A stretch of DNA of 64,000 nucleotides from Chryseobacterium indologenes (GTDB taxonomy: Bacteria; Bacteroidota; Bacteroidia; Flavobacteriales; Weeksellaceae), in NCBI RefSeq assembly GCF_001295265.1, contig NZ_LJOD01000006.1:124001-188000 (forward strand), in the 5' to 3' direction. Position 1 is the first letter of the stretch. The number at the start of each line of letters is the position of its first letter. This document shows, in pieces, positions 27,981-36,702 of the stretch. The translations under genes and the position numbers were made by a program. The notes below the pieces were generated by a model. That model was not told the DNA's origin and made no database searches. It saw only the letters and a program-made list of their open reading frames with translations.

Positions 27981-29792
27981 ATGATCAAAAAGATTGGAAG
28001 TATATTTTTACTGGGATCAATGGTTTTGGGCAATGCACAGGATAAAATCACAGATATTGAAAATGTGGAATTTCAGGGAAAATTTATTTCCACACCCTAT
28101 AAAAGTGCGAATCAGAATATTGCTGTAATCACCAAAGAAGATATTGCCAGCTCTCCTGCAAAAAGTATTGATGAGATTCTTCAGCAGGTCCCCGGAATGG
28201 ATATCAGAAGGAGAGGTGCCAACGGGGTGCAGAGTGATATCGGCTTCAGGGGAAGTTCTTTTGAACAGGTTTTGCTTCTTCTGAACGGCATCAGAATGAA
28301 TGATTCCCAGACCGGGCATAATTCTATGAACATTCCTGTAGATCTGGAAGATGTAGAAAAGATTGAGATCATCAAAGGTCCGGCTGCCAGAAGATTCGGA
28401 CAGAATGCATATGCCGGGGCTATTAATATCATCACCAGAACCCATCCCGGGAAACGGGTGAAAATCAGTGCGGAAGGTGGTGATTACGAAACTTACGGAT
28501 TCGGGTTCAATGCACAGATGGGAAATGAAAAGTTTTCTAACTCACTTCAGGCTAATTCAGCTTCTTCACAGGGTTATATGTACAATACTGATTATGAGAT
28601 CAGGAATGTATTTTACCAGAGCAGACTGAACATCAAAAACGGAGATCTTAAACTACAGGCAGGCTTTTCTGAGAAGAAATTCGGGGCCAACGGGTTTTAT
28701 GCTTCTAAAGCAGCTACCGAACAATATGAAGAAACTCAGGCATCTGTTATAAGCCTTGCCCATCAGCAGAAATTCGGAGATGTAAAGCTTAGTTCAAATG
28801 TTTACTGGAGAAGAGGACAGGATATGTATCTATATGACAGAAATAAGCCGGATGGCTACCGCAATATGCACATCGGGAATAACGTTGGAGGAGAGGTAAA
28901 CAGCAGCTATCAGTGGGCGCTTGGTACTACCGGTGTGGGTGTCGAGCTCAGAAAGGAGCTTCTGGCAAGTAATAACCTGGGAGAAAGAAACCGTTTTGTA
29001 TCCCAGGTATTCTTTGAGCATCATTTCTCATTATTGGATAAAAAACTGAACATCAGCCCGGGAATCTCGTGGGCCAACTATTCTAAAGAAGGTAACTTTT
29101 TTTACCCGGGATTAGATGTAGGATATAACTTCAACCTGAATCATAAAGTTTACGGAAATATTGCCAGAGTACACCGTGTTCCTACCTTTACCGATCTTTA
29201 TTATGTAAGTAAAACTGAACAGGGAAATCCTGATCTGCTTCCTGAAAATGCCGTTTCCTCGGAAATTGGGTATCAGTTCCAGAATAGCAGAATTTTGGCT
29301 AAAATAAGCGGATTCATGAGGAATTCCAATAATTCGATAGATTGGGTTAAAAAGACCCTGAAAGATCCGGTGTGGTATGCTCAAAACGTAGGGAAAATTG
29401 ATACGAAAGGGTTTGAAGCAGAGGTTAGCCATAAAGTATCTGACTGGCTGAAATATACGGTTGGATACACTTATATAGACAGTAAAATAGGGGCAACCAA
29501 TGAATTGGTTTCGAGATATATTCTTGATAATCTGAAACATCAGGTTATTGCCAAACTGGAAACCCGGTTTCTCAGAAATTTCACTAACGAACTGGTGTAC
29601 AGATATAATGAACGCCTTGGATTGGGAACCTATAATCTTGTTGATGAAAAGCTGAGTTTTGCCCAAAAAGACTTTTCCGTATATGTTTTGATTAATAACC
29701 TGACCAACACAAAATATACCGAAGCCTTTGGGGTGGAAATGCCGCAGCGATGGTTTCATTTGGGCCTCTCTTACACGATTAACATTAAATAA
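27981..29792 (+). CDS. TonB-dependent outer membrane receptor (BtuB-like)
   Basis: The 603-residue protein has a signal peptide (MIKKIGSIFLLGSMVLGNAQ). The plug domain follows (ITKEDIASSPAKSIDEILQQVPGMDIRRRG, GFRGSSFEQVLLLLNGIRMND, VEKIEIIKGPAARRFG, AGAINIITRT), then a 22-strand-type barrel ending in an aromatic residue region (RWFHLGLSYTINIK). It lacks the N-terminal carboxypeptidase-like domain of SusC proteins, so a cobalamin, siderophore or metal ligand is more likely than a glycan. A palindrome overlaps its promoter, so expression is probably repressed by the ligand or metal state. The DUF2490 gene follows after 71 bases. Confidence 0.92.
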   Translation: MIKKIGSIFLLGSMVLGNAQDKITDIENVEFQGKFISTPYKSANQNIAVITKEDIASSPAKSIDEILQQVPGMDIRRRGANGVQSDIGFRGSSFEQVLLLLNGIRMNDSQTGHNSMNIPVDLEDVEKIEIIKGPAARRFGQNAYAGAINIITRTHPGKRVKISAEGGDYETYGFGFNAQMGNEKFSNSLQANSASSQGYMYNTDYEIRNVFYQSRLNIKNGDLKLQAGFSEKKFGANGFYASKAATEQYEETQASVISLAHQQKFGDVKLSSNVYWRRGQDMYLYDRNKPDGYRNMHIGNNVGGEVNSSYQWALGTTGVGVELRKELLASNNLGERNRFVSQVFFEHHFSLLDKKLNISPGISWANYSKEGNFFYPGLDVGYNFNLNHKVYGNIARVHRVPTFTDLYYVSKTEQGNPDLLPENAVSSEIGYQFQNSRILAKISGFMRNSNNSIDWVKKTLKDPVWYAQNVGKIDTKGFEAEVSHKVSDWLKYTVGYTYIDSKIGATNELVSRYILDNLKHQVIAKLETRFLRNFTNELVYRYNERLGLGTYNLVDEKLSFAQKDFSVYVLINNLTNTKYTEAFGVEMPQRWFHLGLSYTINIK

Positions 29793-29843
29793 ATGTTAAG
29801 GTGATATTAATGAAAATTAATATTAATAAATTGTTAAATCTGC

Positions 29844-29851
29844 TATTTTTG
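29844..29851 (+). promoter_or_regulatory. -7 promoter element before the DUF2490 gene
   Basis: TATTTTTG lies 12 bases before the preferred start at 29864, which would leave a very short leader. No well-spaced TTG is seen. Confidence 0.35.
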
Positions 29852-29863
29852 CAAAAATTTTTT

Positions 29864-30580
29864 ATGAAACTTTTTTTAAGCCTGAGCTTACTTTTCAGTA
29901 TGGCCTTTATCAAAGCACAGGAACACATTTCCAGCTTCAATGCAGTGACCCTAACCTATAAGTTTCATCCCAAATTTTTCCTCTATGGAGAAGGCCAGCT
30001 TAGAGGCAATGAAGATTACACATATCCCGATTATTATGAAATTAAAGGAGGAATAGGATATAATCTTACCAAGAATCATAAACCTTTTGTAGGTCTGGGA
30101 AGATATGTGAACTACAAAGACCATAAATTAAGCAGAGAAGAATTCAGGGTATGGCTTCAGGATGTCATCGATTTTAAAAAAGGGATCGTGAAATTTGAAA
30201 ACCGTTTCCGTGTAGAGAAAAGCTGGTTTTATGAGCCTGCTGCCGATAAAGTTTCCCAAAGAATGCGTTACAGATACCGTTTGAATATAAGTGTTCCCCT
30301 GAATTCAAAAACCATTAAGAAAGGAACTATTTTCGCCAATGCTTACGATGAGATGTTCCTGGTAAGCCCAATGAAACCAACTTTTGCAAGAAACAGGGTG
30401 TACGGAGGCTTCGGGTACCAGATTGACGATTATTTCGGAATTCTGACAGGCTATTTATGGCAGCGTGAGTTTGAAGCAAAAGGAAATAAGAATCTTCATT
30501 TTATTTATCTTGCTTTAAACATCAACATTGATGGTACTGACCATCCTACAAAAACCTATGATTTCCCGGGAGCGGATTAA
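29864..30580 (+). CDS. DUF2490 outer membrane beta-barrel protein
   Basis: The frame is open from 29801, but Met at 29864 starts a clean signal peptide (MKLFLSLSLLFSMAFIKAQ) and is preferred, giving 238 residues. The mature part alternates hydrophobic and polar residues in beta strands (YKFHPKFFLYGEGQLRG, RFRVEKSWFY, MRYRYRLNISVPL), typical of the DUF2490 family of small predicted outer membrane barrels. Function is unknown. It follows the TonB receptor closely. Its stop shares four bases with the convergent HD gene stop (TTAA). Confidence 0.85.
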   Translation: MKLFLSLSLLFSMAFIKAQEHISSFNAVTLTYKFHPKFFLYGEGQLRGNEDYTYPDYYEIKGGIGYNLTKNHKPFVGLGRYVNYKDHKLSREEFRVWLQDVIDFKKGIVKFENRFRVEKSWFYEPAADKVSQRMRYRYRLNISVPLNSKTIKKGTIFANAYDEMFLVSPMKPTFARNRVYGGFGYQIDDYFGILTGYLWQREFEAKGNKNLHFIYLALNINIDGTDHPTKTYDFPGAD

Positions 30581-31023
30581 TATTTTTCAATCAGATAGCG
30601 ATAAGCTTTCAGATATTTATTGAATCTTTTGATATCTTTAGGAGTAAGCTCCCTGTTTACTCTTCTAAGGTCCATGTTATCCCTGAGGTCATTAAGCTTT
30701 ACAGCGACAGCCAGAGGTGATCTTTCGGTTCTTTTGATAAACTCGTCATAATCCTCTTCAGGATCAAATTTGGTCAGGCAGCTGACTGCAAAAATAATAT
30801 ACTCCGGGAAGCCTTCACTTCTTAAATAATCGAAGCTGAACTCTGCCGGATGATCTTCCACTACGTCATGGAGTACTCCTACGATCTTTTCATCCATGGT
30901 TTTACCGTATTCCATAACCCGCATAACGTGGGCAATATAAGGAGCGTGGTATTTATCTGTTTGTCCTTTATGTGCTTTATCAGCTATTTTAATTGCTCTG
31001 TGCAGCAGTTCTTCTTTTGTCAT
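30577..31023 (-). CDS. HD-domain phosphohydrolase (RelA/SpoT hydrolase-like)
   Basis: The protein starts best at 31023 (MTKEELLHRAIKIADKAH), giving 148 residues. A longer frame to 31065 would begin inside a terminator stem. Motifs of an (p)ppGpp hydrolase-type HD domain are seen: HKGQTDKYHAPYIAHVMRV with the first histidines, VLHDVVED with the HD pair, and KLNDLRDNM with the last Asp. There is no synthetase domain, so it resembles small alarmone hydrolases (Mesh1-like) or guanosine-polyphosphate-related HD proteins. Substrate is inferred. A TATTTTTG promoter element sits 20 bases upstream. Confidence 0.87.
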   Translation of the reverse strand: MTKEELLHRAIKIADKAHKGQTDKYHAPYIAHVMRVMEYGKTMDEKIVGVLHDVVEDHPAEFSFDYLRSEGFPEYIIFAVSCLTKFDPEEDYDEFIKRTERSPLAVAVKLNDLRDNMDLRRVNRELTPKDIKRFNKYLKAYRYLIEKY

Positions 31024-31043
31024 TCTATAGAAAATATAGACTG

Positions 31044-31051
31044 CAAAAATA
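31044..31051 (-). promoter_or_regulatory. -7 element of the HD gene promoter
   Basis: TATTTTTG on the minus strand, 20 bases before the start at 31023. It supports that start over 31065. Confidence 0.5.
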
Positions 31052-31055
31052 AAAA

Positions 31056-31080
31056 AATGCCTCAAAAAACATGAGGCATT
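31056..31080 (-). terminator. Terminator between the YegP-like and HD genes
   Basis: A perfect AATGCCTCA/TGAGGCATT stem with a 7-nt loop. On the minus strand it ends in a T run. Confidence 0.7.
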
Positions 31081-31224
31081 TATAAAGATTATTTTTTATT
31101 AAACGGAGTTTGGATTAAGGAAGTTAAGAACAAAAGGCCTGAAGATGGAGGAAGGTAGAGCGGAAGTGGTTATCATCAATTTTCTCATCTCACCTTCCGG
31201 CTTCAGATCTTTTATCCCGATAGG

Positions 31225-31560
31225 TTACTGACCGCTTTCATCTTCCACAAGAGCAGTCGGAGCATTATTTTTTACGGATCCAATGCCGTTTTCCCTTCCG
31301 TTTTCAGATTCATACATCTGGCTGGTTCCTATAATCTGTCCGTTTCCGGCTTTTAAATTAAAATAAGACCGTCTGTCTTTTGCTATATTCCGTTCATATT
31401 TTGAATCATCCTGAGAATGGATTTTTACAGACTCTATTCCGTTTTGGCAGGACGCTTTGGAAGCGTATCCCTGGCTTGTCAGAATAATCTGACCGTTTCC
31501 GGCTTTTAAACTGAACTGAAAATCATGGTCTGCTCTTTTTGAAATAATAAATTTTCCCAT
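31225..31560 (-). CDS. YegP family (DUF1508) tandem-repeat protein
   Basis: The 111-residue protein is two copies of the ~50-residue DUF1508 unit. Each contains FxLKAGNGQIIxTSQxYxSxxxxxNGIxSVK (residues about 16-46 and 67-97). YegP-like proteins are small, soluble and poorly understood, and are often induced under stress. The stop is followed at ~145 bases by a terminator. The acidic C-terminal tail (VEDESGQ) is variable in the family. Confidence 0.93.
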   Translation of the reverse strand: MGKFIISKRADHDFQFSLKAGNGQIILTSQGYASKASCQNGIESVKIHSQDDSKYERNIAKDRRSYFNLKAGNGQIIGTSQMYESENGRENGIGSVKNNAPTALVEDESGQ

Positions 31561-31988
31561 AGTAATAGTTTTTTGATTGTATAGTTTTTGGTTATAATAA
31601 AGTTAGCAAAAAATAAGGAAACCTATGGGCTGCCTGTTTCCATAATTATGTTTTTCTCAATAATAAATATGTATATTTTTAATATTTAGTGTGTGATTTA
31701 GTGAAAATATTATTTATTAAATAGGATTAAGTATTTATATATTCATTTTATAATCTATTTTAAAGTGATTTTTAAGGTCATAAAAAAGAACGCTTGATAC
31801 TTAACATCTTTTATTTTTTAACAATCTGATTTATAGTTGTTTATTTTTTTTATTAATAACATTTTTTATTACAAAAAGTGTAAAAAAATCATTGTTTTTG
31901 AGGGACTGTTTTTGTGTATTTATTTCTGTTGATGTAATTTTAGAATGAAATTAATCAAAAGAGTTAAAAGTGAAACTATTTATAATAT

Positions 31989-32094
31989 ATGAAAAAGAAA
32001 GTCTTATTTTTTTCTCCTGGCTTTCTCAGTCAGTTTATTATAGCATCAGGCAGCGATAAAGAAACTGGTATGCGTATATAGCGGAACAGAATAA
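31989..32094 (+). pseudogene. Decayed small exported peptide gene
   Basis: ATG at 31989 starts MKKKVLFF. After a T7 run the next frame gives LLAFSVSLL, a signal-peptide core, then a stop and HQAAIKKLVCVYSGTE. One frameshift and one stop separate the pieces. What the intact protein was is not known. Confidence 0.35.
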
Positions 32095-32160
32095 AGCTTT
32101 TATCCAGAAAAATGAAAGTCCAACACTAAGATAGAGGGAAAAGTAGAATAGTAGAGGATA

Positions 32161-32186
32161 GGTCCGGCTTTTGCCGGGCCTTTTTT
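32161..32186 (+). terminator. Left-border terminator of the toxin locus
   Basis: GGTCCGGC/GCCGGGCC with a TTTT loop and T6. It is nearly identical, including the AGGATA before it, to the hairpin at 37929, at the other end of the locus. Confidence 0.85.
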
Positions 32187-32374
32187 ATGAAATTATGATT
32201 AATTAGATCCGCTAACTCGTTGTATCGTTAATGACAACTCAACCGTAACATCTGATATTTTTAGAGGTATAAATTCAGATATAAACTTAATAACCGGAAA
32301 TTAAATTCCCGAAAATAGGGATTGTGTTTTTAGGAAATAATCTTATATTGCATTTGTAACAAAATCACCATCTG

Positions 32375-34135
32375 ATGAAAAATTTAAATTTCCTGATACT
32401 CATAGTATCACTTTTATTTCTGCAGGGCTGCAGAACAGAATTTGAGTCTGAACAGACTACCCACAACGAGTATACCCCTTCCCGGAAGATTGTATCCCTG
32501 AAAGAAGCCGGCCCTTTTAAGGAGTATATTGACGCCCGGAAATCCGGCAGCGCAAAAAATACCCTGAGCAAAACAGGCTATGATCTGTTATCTGTTCTTT
32601 CAGACAGCTCTAAGATTGCCATTATTATTAAGGATTCCGTTATTTCTTATAGTACGGTAATCAGGCATCCTGACCGTTCTTCCGATGTGCTGGTGTACAG
32701 CATAGACAGCCAACAGCGCAGTATTGCCTTCAGGGCAGAATATACCCCGGCAGACCGGACCAAAAATTATAAAATTGATAACTTTACCGGAACCGTAATG
32801 TATGAAACCCTGGATGGGGAATATATGGGAACCTTTAGACTGAAAAACAGCATTACGGTACCCGGATCCGGAAACCCAAACAGCTATGCCGGGAAATCGG
32901 AGGATTGCACCTACGAGCTTAATCTTATTGAAGTAAGATGCAGTGAGGACCTGCATAACCCCAACCAGGCAGGAGGATGTACCGCAGACACAAAACCTTA
33001 TTATATCCTGGAAATGTGGAAGAAATGCAGCAACTTTTCTGTAGCACAGTTTCCTAATATGGGAGCTTATGAAGGCAGCGGAGCCAACGGCGGCGGAAGC
33101 AATGGTGAAGTGCCCGTTGATGTGCCTATGGAAGATTGTTTTAATATCGTTCTTGAAAATAATAATTTCCCTCCCCTTAGCCCCGAACAATATACCTACA
33201 TACAAAACCATCCCCATACCGGGAGTGTTTTGCTAGGCAGCATGGGTGTTATGTTCTCTGATAACCAGAGACGTTTCACCTTATGGCTGATTGATTACCT
33301 AAGACAGAATAATACATGGGGACTTACGGATTTTGAGGGTTCATTGAAAATAGTAGATTTTTCTCAGTTTGGACAAGGGTTTTTGATGGGGAGTTCTGAT
33401 CCTGCTTTATGGGGGCAATTCGAAGACTGGTTTTTAACGGATCCATTAGATGGAAGCTTACAGAATGAATTGCTGGAAGATTGGGCTGAACCTGATAGGG
33501 TAAGACCAACCACTAGATTTAAAAATCATGCGAAACTAAATGGTATTTATAATAAAATTAAAACGGCTTCAAGTTTTGATAAAATTTTGAAAAATTTTAC
33601 TCCTGAAGGGTCTGTTGCTCATCTAATTTTTGATATTGGACCGACAAAGAAACCGAATTCAGATGCTGAAACTTCAGAACCTGTAAATTATTGGATAAAA
33701 ATTGTCTTCAACCAAAATAAGGATTGGGCTAGTAAACCAAAAGTCATAATAGCAGGAACGTTTATGCATGAATTAATACATGCAGAAATTTTAAGACAAC
33801 TATTAGCAGTTGCTAATACTAATGGAAATATTGATTACGTCACGCTGTTAGAGTATGCAAAAAATCATAAACATATTGAGCTATTCAATGCTTATGTAAA
33901 AGCTAAAACCAATGATGCAGATTTTCAACATCAATATATGGCCGAAAAATATGTTACAACAATTGTTAATTTCTTAAAGCAAGTTTATGGAACTCAATAT
34001 ACCGATGTAGAATATAAAACTGTTGCTTGGATGAGCAGTCTCAAAGGAACAAGGGCATGGAACTTGTTACCTCAATCTGAAAAAGACTTATATATAAATA
34101 CTTTTAACACAAATTACTGGATATGGGAACTTTAA
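32375..34135 (+). CDS. Lipoprotein with C-terminal zincin (HELIH) domain, putative polymorphic toxin
   Basis: The 586-residue protein has a lipobox (FLQGC, Cys19). A ~230-residue N-terminal region follows, with Cys residues and a Gly/Ser-rich hinge (YEGSGANGGGSNG). The C-terminal part has TFMHELIHAEIL (His465, Glu466, His469), a zinc metallopeptidase helix, and downstream HQYMAEKY, whose His could be the third ligand. Base composition changes inside the gene: the 60 bases at 32881 are 45% G+C and those at 33961 are 25%. A conserved carrier half joined to a swapped C-terminal half is the mark of polymorphic toxins. Its last 13 bases overlap the next gene. Toxicity is inferred. Confidence 0.72.
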   Translation: MKNLNFLILIVSLLFLQGCRTEFESEQTTHNEYTPSRKIVSLKEAGPFKEYIDARKSGSAKNTLSKTGYDLLSVLSDSSKIAIIIKDSVISYSTVIRHPDRSSDVLVYSIDSQQRSIAFRAEYTPADRTKNYKIDNFTGTVMYETLDGEYMGTFRLKNSITVPGSGNPNSYAGKSEDCTYELNLIEVRCSEDLHNPNQAGGCTADTKPYYILEMWKKCSNFSVAQFPNMGAYEGSGANGGGSNGEVPVDVPMEDCFNIVLENNNFPPLSPEQYTYIQNHPHTGSVLLGSMGVMFSDNQRRFTLWLIDYLRQNNTWGLTDFEGSLKIVDFSQFGQGFLMGSSDPALWGQFEDWFLTDPLDGSLQNELLEDWAEPDRVRPTTRFKNHAKLNGIYNKIKTASSFDKILKNFTPEGSVAHLIFDIGPTKKPNSDAETSEPVNYWIKIVFNQNKDWASKPKVIIAGTFMHELIHAEILRQLLAVANTNGNIDYVTLLEYAKNHKHIELFNAYVKAKTNDADFQHQYMAEKYVTTIVNFLKQVYGTQYTDVEYKTVAWMSSLKGTRAWNLLPQSEKDLYINTFNTNYWIWEL

Positions 34136-34461
34136 ATAAATTTTTAATGCTTTTAGTTTTTATCAATATGGGTTTTCTGTACTCGCAAAGTTGTATCATT
34201 AAAGTGAGTAAAAGTGACTCTTTAAAGCTGGAAAAACAAGACAATGAATACTATGAAGAATATATATTTTCATTACTAGACGCAAATAAAACGTTGGAAA
34301 CTTATAAAGTTACCCCTTTAAACAAAGTAATAAGCAAAAAAGATAGGATTTACAATTTGAAATTTTTTTTAGAGAATAAATACAAAAAGAAATGTTTTTC
34401 AAGAGATATATTGTTTCTTATTGACAACAAATTTTATAAGTATATAAGAACTTTTGAATAA
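34123..34461 (+). CDS. Small secreted protein, candidate immunity partner
   Basis: The gene starts inside the end of the lipoprotein gene (13-base overlap, ATGGGAACTTTAA), which implies translational coupling. The 112-residue product has a signal peptide (MGTLNKFLMLLVFINMGFLYSQ) and a short basic body with IKVSKSDSLKL, NEYYEEYIF and ILFLIDNKFYKYI. The same pattern appears in the frameshifted gene at 37468 (EVKKSDSVVL, NEYY, YFLIDGHYYK), so both belong to one small family. A truncated copy lies at 36690. I do not recognise the family. Position and export suggest it neutralises the lipoprotein toxin outside the cytoplasm. Confidence 0.65.
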   Translation: MGTLNKFLMLLVFINMGFLYSQSCIIKVSKSDSLKLEKQDNEYYEEYIFSLLDANKTLETYKVTPLNKVISKKDRIYNLKFFLENKYKKKCFSRDILFLIDNKFYKYIRTFE

Positions 34462-34473
34462 AAATTTGAAGTA

Positions 34474-34502
34474 ATAAACCACAGAGTTTTTCTGTGGTTT
34501 AT
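34474..34502 (+). terminator. Hairpin after the candidate immunity gene
   Basis: A perfect 12-bp stem ATAAACCACAGA/TCTGTGGTTTAT with a GTTTT loop, 13 bases past the stop. The T tail is short. Confidence 0.6.
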
Positions 34503-34621
34503 CTCAATTAATAAAAAGTGCAAATGTATTTCACAGTATGGATGATTGATTATTTAGACATAATGGATGGTTATTACCTGATTCAATTAAAATAGAAAAC
34601 ATGAAAGCATTTAGTTTATTC

Positions 34622-34979
34622 CTCTTTTTCTGAAGTTCTAATAAGAGATAACAGAAAGCAATACATTGGCTCTTTTGTTTATCAATTAAAGAAAAGTACT
34701 GAAATGCGTATAAGTCCACATAATCCTCCTCCTATTCAGATTGAAAATAGAATTGTACAAAGTTATGATTCATCTTATGATGAAAAAAAAGAACAAATAG
34801 TTGTTACAACCTATTATTATGACGAAAAAGAACCTAAAGAAAAAGAAGTAAAAACATTGCAGCAAGGCAAAAAAGGTTTTTTCTATGTCAAGCAGAAACA
34901 AACCTATTTTAAGAATGGTGAAATGAAAGAGGAAAAAGATTTGCCCGAGAAGATAGAATTTGTGAAAGTTAATTTTTAG
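34622..34979 (+). pseudogene. Truncated copy of the 36902 immunity-like gene
   Basis: From 34622 to 34979 the sequence matches 37057-37414 without gaps (constant offset 2435) and with only scattered differences. The first ~50 codons, including the signal peptide, are missing. They are replaced by an unrelated stub (MKAFSLFLFF and stop) that joins at the shared CTCTTTTTC. A 91-codon frame from 34704 could still be read, but its product would lack export signals. It looks like a cassette fragment left after recombination. Confidence 0.75.
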
Positions 34980-35052
34980 TTCTAAGCAACTGTGAAGACT
35001 AATATTCTGTAGTTATATTTTGATTTTTCTTGTGTTGCTAATATAAATTGAG

Positions 35053-35516
35053 ATGAAAAAGAAAATGTTTTTATTTTTCTGTATGGTGCAGATACACTGT
35101 TTTTCACAAAATATAAAATGTGAAACGGCAAACTATTCTAAAAGGATAGATGGTAAAGAGTATTCTATCTATAATTATATTCAGGCAAGCTATAGTTCTT
35201 CTCGCCCTCTTATTGTGATTGTTGCTAATAAGGAAGTTTTCACAAAGATTCATCTTAAAATTCCATCATTGTTTTCCGTAAAGCAAGAATATACAGATGT
35301 AAATCTACTCGGGATAAATGATTTCAACAAAACAACATTTCCGAAACTGATAAAAAAATTATTGATACTTTCATTAACGGAATTATAAAATACAGGATAG
35401 ATCACAATTTACCCGGATATACTGAAGAGCAAATAAAGTCACGTATAAATTATTTGGATACAAGCGAAGATATCAATAGGTTGTTTATTGTCAGGAAACA
35501 AGGAAAGAAAAAATAA
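35053..35516 (+). pseudogene. Frameshifted small secreted protein gene
   Basis: ATG at 35053 gives a signal peptide (MKKKMFLFFCMVQIHCFSQ) and ~110 codons. The conserved-looking reading then continues in the next frame as ETDKKIIDTFINGIIKYR to a stop at 35514-35516. One missing base in the T3 run at 35338-35340 would reconnect them (TTFSETDKK). The restored product is about 154 residues. It is an unrecognised, A+T-rich, probably exported protein, one of the series of immunity-like ORFs behind the toxin. Confidence 0.65.
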
Positions 35517-35540
35517 AAATTGATTTATCAATACTAAAAA

Positions 35541-36000
35541 ATGACCCATAAAATACAATCCTTTTACCCTATAGTATTACTATTTGTTTTTTCCTGTTCT
35601 ACAGTTAAATAGTAAAGGAAAGAACTTTTATATTAAAAACTTTAAGGAAGAATTTAAGCAGGCTGCTTTTTGTAACTGTTTATTATATGGCTATAACGAT
35701 AAAAGTCTGGCATCAAGGTTAACGCAGATAGATAAAACCTTCTATAATCCAATAATGCAAAATATATTTTCAGAAGAACTGACAGAAATTTCAATAAATG
35801 AATATAAATTGATTAAAAAAGATTCTCTCAATTTTATACAAACTTCTTCTGAAGCAAATGCAGGGAAAAAGGTTTTATAACATTGCTTAAATTTTTATGA
35901 AAGTAAGAAACTAGACTCTATTACTGTAATCCAATATAAAAAATGGAAAAGCATAAAAAATGTGGATTCATTAATAGAGGTTAAAAATCCAGGATTTTGA
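35541..36000 (+). pseudogene. Decayed lipoprotein resembling a T6SS amidase immunity (Tai4-like) protein
   Basis: MTHKIQSFYPIVLLFVFSCST is a lipoprotein signal that hits a stop at 35610. The next frame continues with FKEEFKQAAFCNCLLYGYND. At 35878-35880 a TAA (from CAA by one change) interrupts KKVL and HCLNFYESKKLDSI, after which the same frame runs to a stop at 35998-36000. The FKQAAFCNCLLYGY start and the late CLNFYESKKLD resemble Tai4-type immunity proteins. This is a weak, by-eye resemblance. With one frameshift and one nonsense change it is clearly broken. Confidence 0.55.
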
Positions 36001-36082
36001 AATCATATTATAGATACTGAAATATAAATCTGTTGTGTAGATGGTAGAGTTTGTGAAAAATATTAATTATCTGACATTAAAA

Positions 36083-36568
36083 ATGAAAACTTTACTGTTC
36101 TCTCTTTTCTGCTTTTCAATCTCTTTCTTTTATTCCCAGGATAAGAAACCGGAAAGTTTATATACAGGAGAGAATTTATATATTGAGATTCCATATCCTG
36201 CCAAGTCTGTTATATCAGATAAAACAATGAAATTGGAATCTTACTTAATAGAGATAGGAGCTCCATGCAATCAGGGACAAATTGTTACTTTCAAAGTGCT
36301 TCCCGGAGGAACATTATCCCGGCAAATTTCAATAGCCGGGCGCTCTATACCTACGCTGGAAATAACCTATGTAAGTAAACAAGGTGATAATGAGCCTGTA
36401 AAAACAGGCAAACGCAAGATACAAAACCTGATTACTTATGAAGAATTGACCAAACACAGTACTATTGATAATATTCTTTGGATTGTGGGGATGTATAAAA
36501 ATGTTTTTATTATAGATAAGAATTCTAATGCTAAAAAAGTGCAAATTAAACAGTTTTCTTCTTTATAG
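36083..36568 (+). CDS. Small secreted protein of unknown function in the toxin locus
   Basis: The frame is open from 36041, but Met at 36083 starts the signal peptide (MKTLLFSLFCFSISFFYSQ), giving 161 residues. The mature part (GENLYIEIPYPAKSV, QGQIVTFKVLPGGTLSRQ, ITYEELTKHSTIDN) looks like a small beta-rich domain. I do not recognise a family. It is the only undamaged gene in the middle of the cassette series, A+T-rich like its neighbours. By position it is a candidate immunity or accessory protein. Confidence 0.6.
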   Translation: MKTLLFSLFCFSISFFYSQDKKPESLYTGENLYIEIPYPAKSVISDKTMKLESYLIEIGAPCNQGQIVTFKVLPGGTLSRQISIAGRSIPTLEITYVSKQGDNEPVKTGKRKIQNLITYEELTKHSTIDNILWIVGMYKNVFIIDKNSNAKKVQIKQFSSL

Positions 36569-36623
36569 AAGTAGGCTTCTATAATACATAGTAGAAATAT
36601 TAAAATGTTTTTTCAAAGGAATT

Positions 36624-36702
36624 GAAATGGCTTTACTTTATGATCTGAAAAGATTATAATAATCTTCTAAATAGTCATGATATATTGTTATGGGAACTTT
36701 AA
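36624..36702 (+). pseudogene. Displaced fragment of a toxin C-terminus
   Basis: Reading toward the TAA at 36700 gives KDYNNLLNSHDILLWEL, which lines up with the end of the lipoprotein (SEKDLYINTFNTNYWIWEL). The DNA before it (ATGG...CTGAAAA.GA) also matches 34057-34100 after small deletions. It directly precedes a copy of the 34123 gene, exactly as in the intact locus, so toxin tail and immunity gene were duplicated together and then decayed. Confidence 0.55.

Larger units (their letters stand above)
31561..32374. other. A+T-rich gap upstream of the toxin locus
   Basis: No intact gene is visible in these ~810 bases. It contains one decayed small frame (31989-32094), one strong terminator (32161-32186) and long A+T-rich runs. 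Confidence 0.5.

Noticed and set aside
29112..29759. 215-codon minus-strand frame opposite the TonB receptor
   Set aside because: It is antisense to the barrel, with composition following the codon pattern of the plus strand.
32600..33217. 205-codon minus-strand frame opposite the toxin N-terminal half
   Set aside because: It is antisense to the better-supported lipoprotein and has no start signal or domain.
34531..34590. Short plus-strand frame reading LDIMDGYYLIQLK and stop before the truncated repeat
   Set aside because: It faintly echoes the FLIDGHYYK end of the immunity-like family, but it is too short to call a remnant with confidence.
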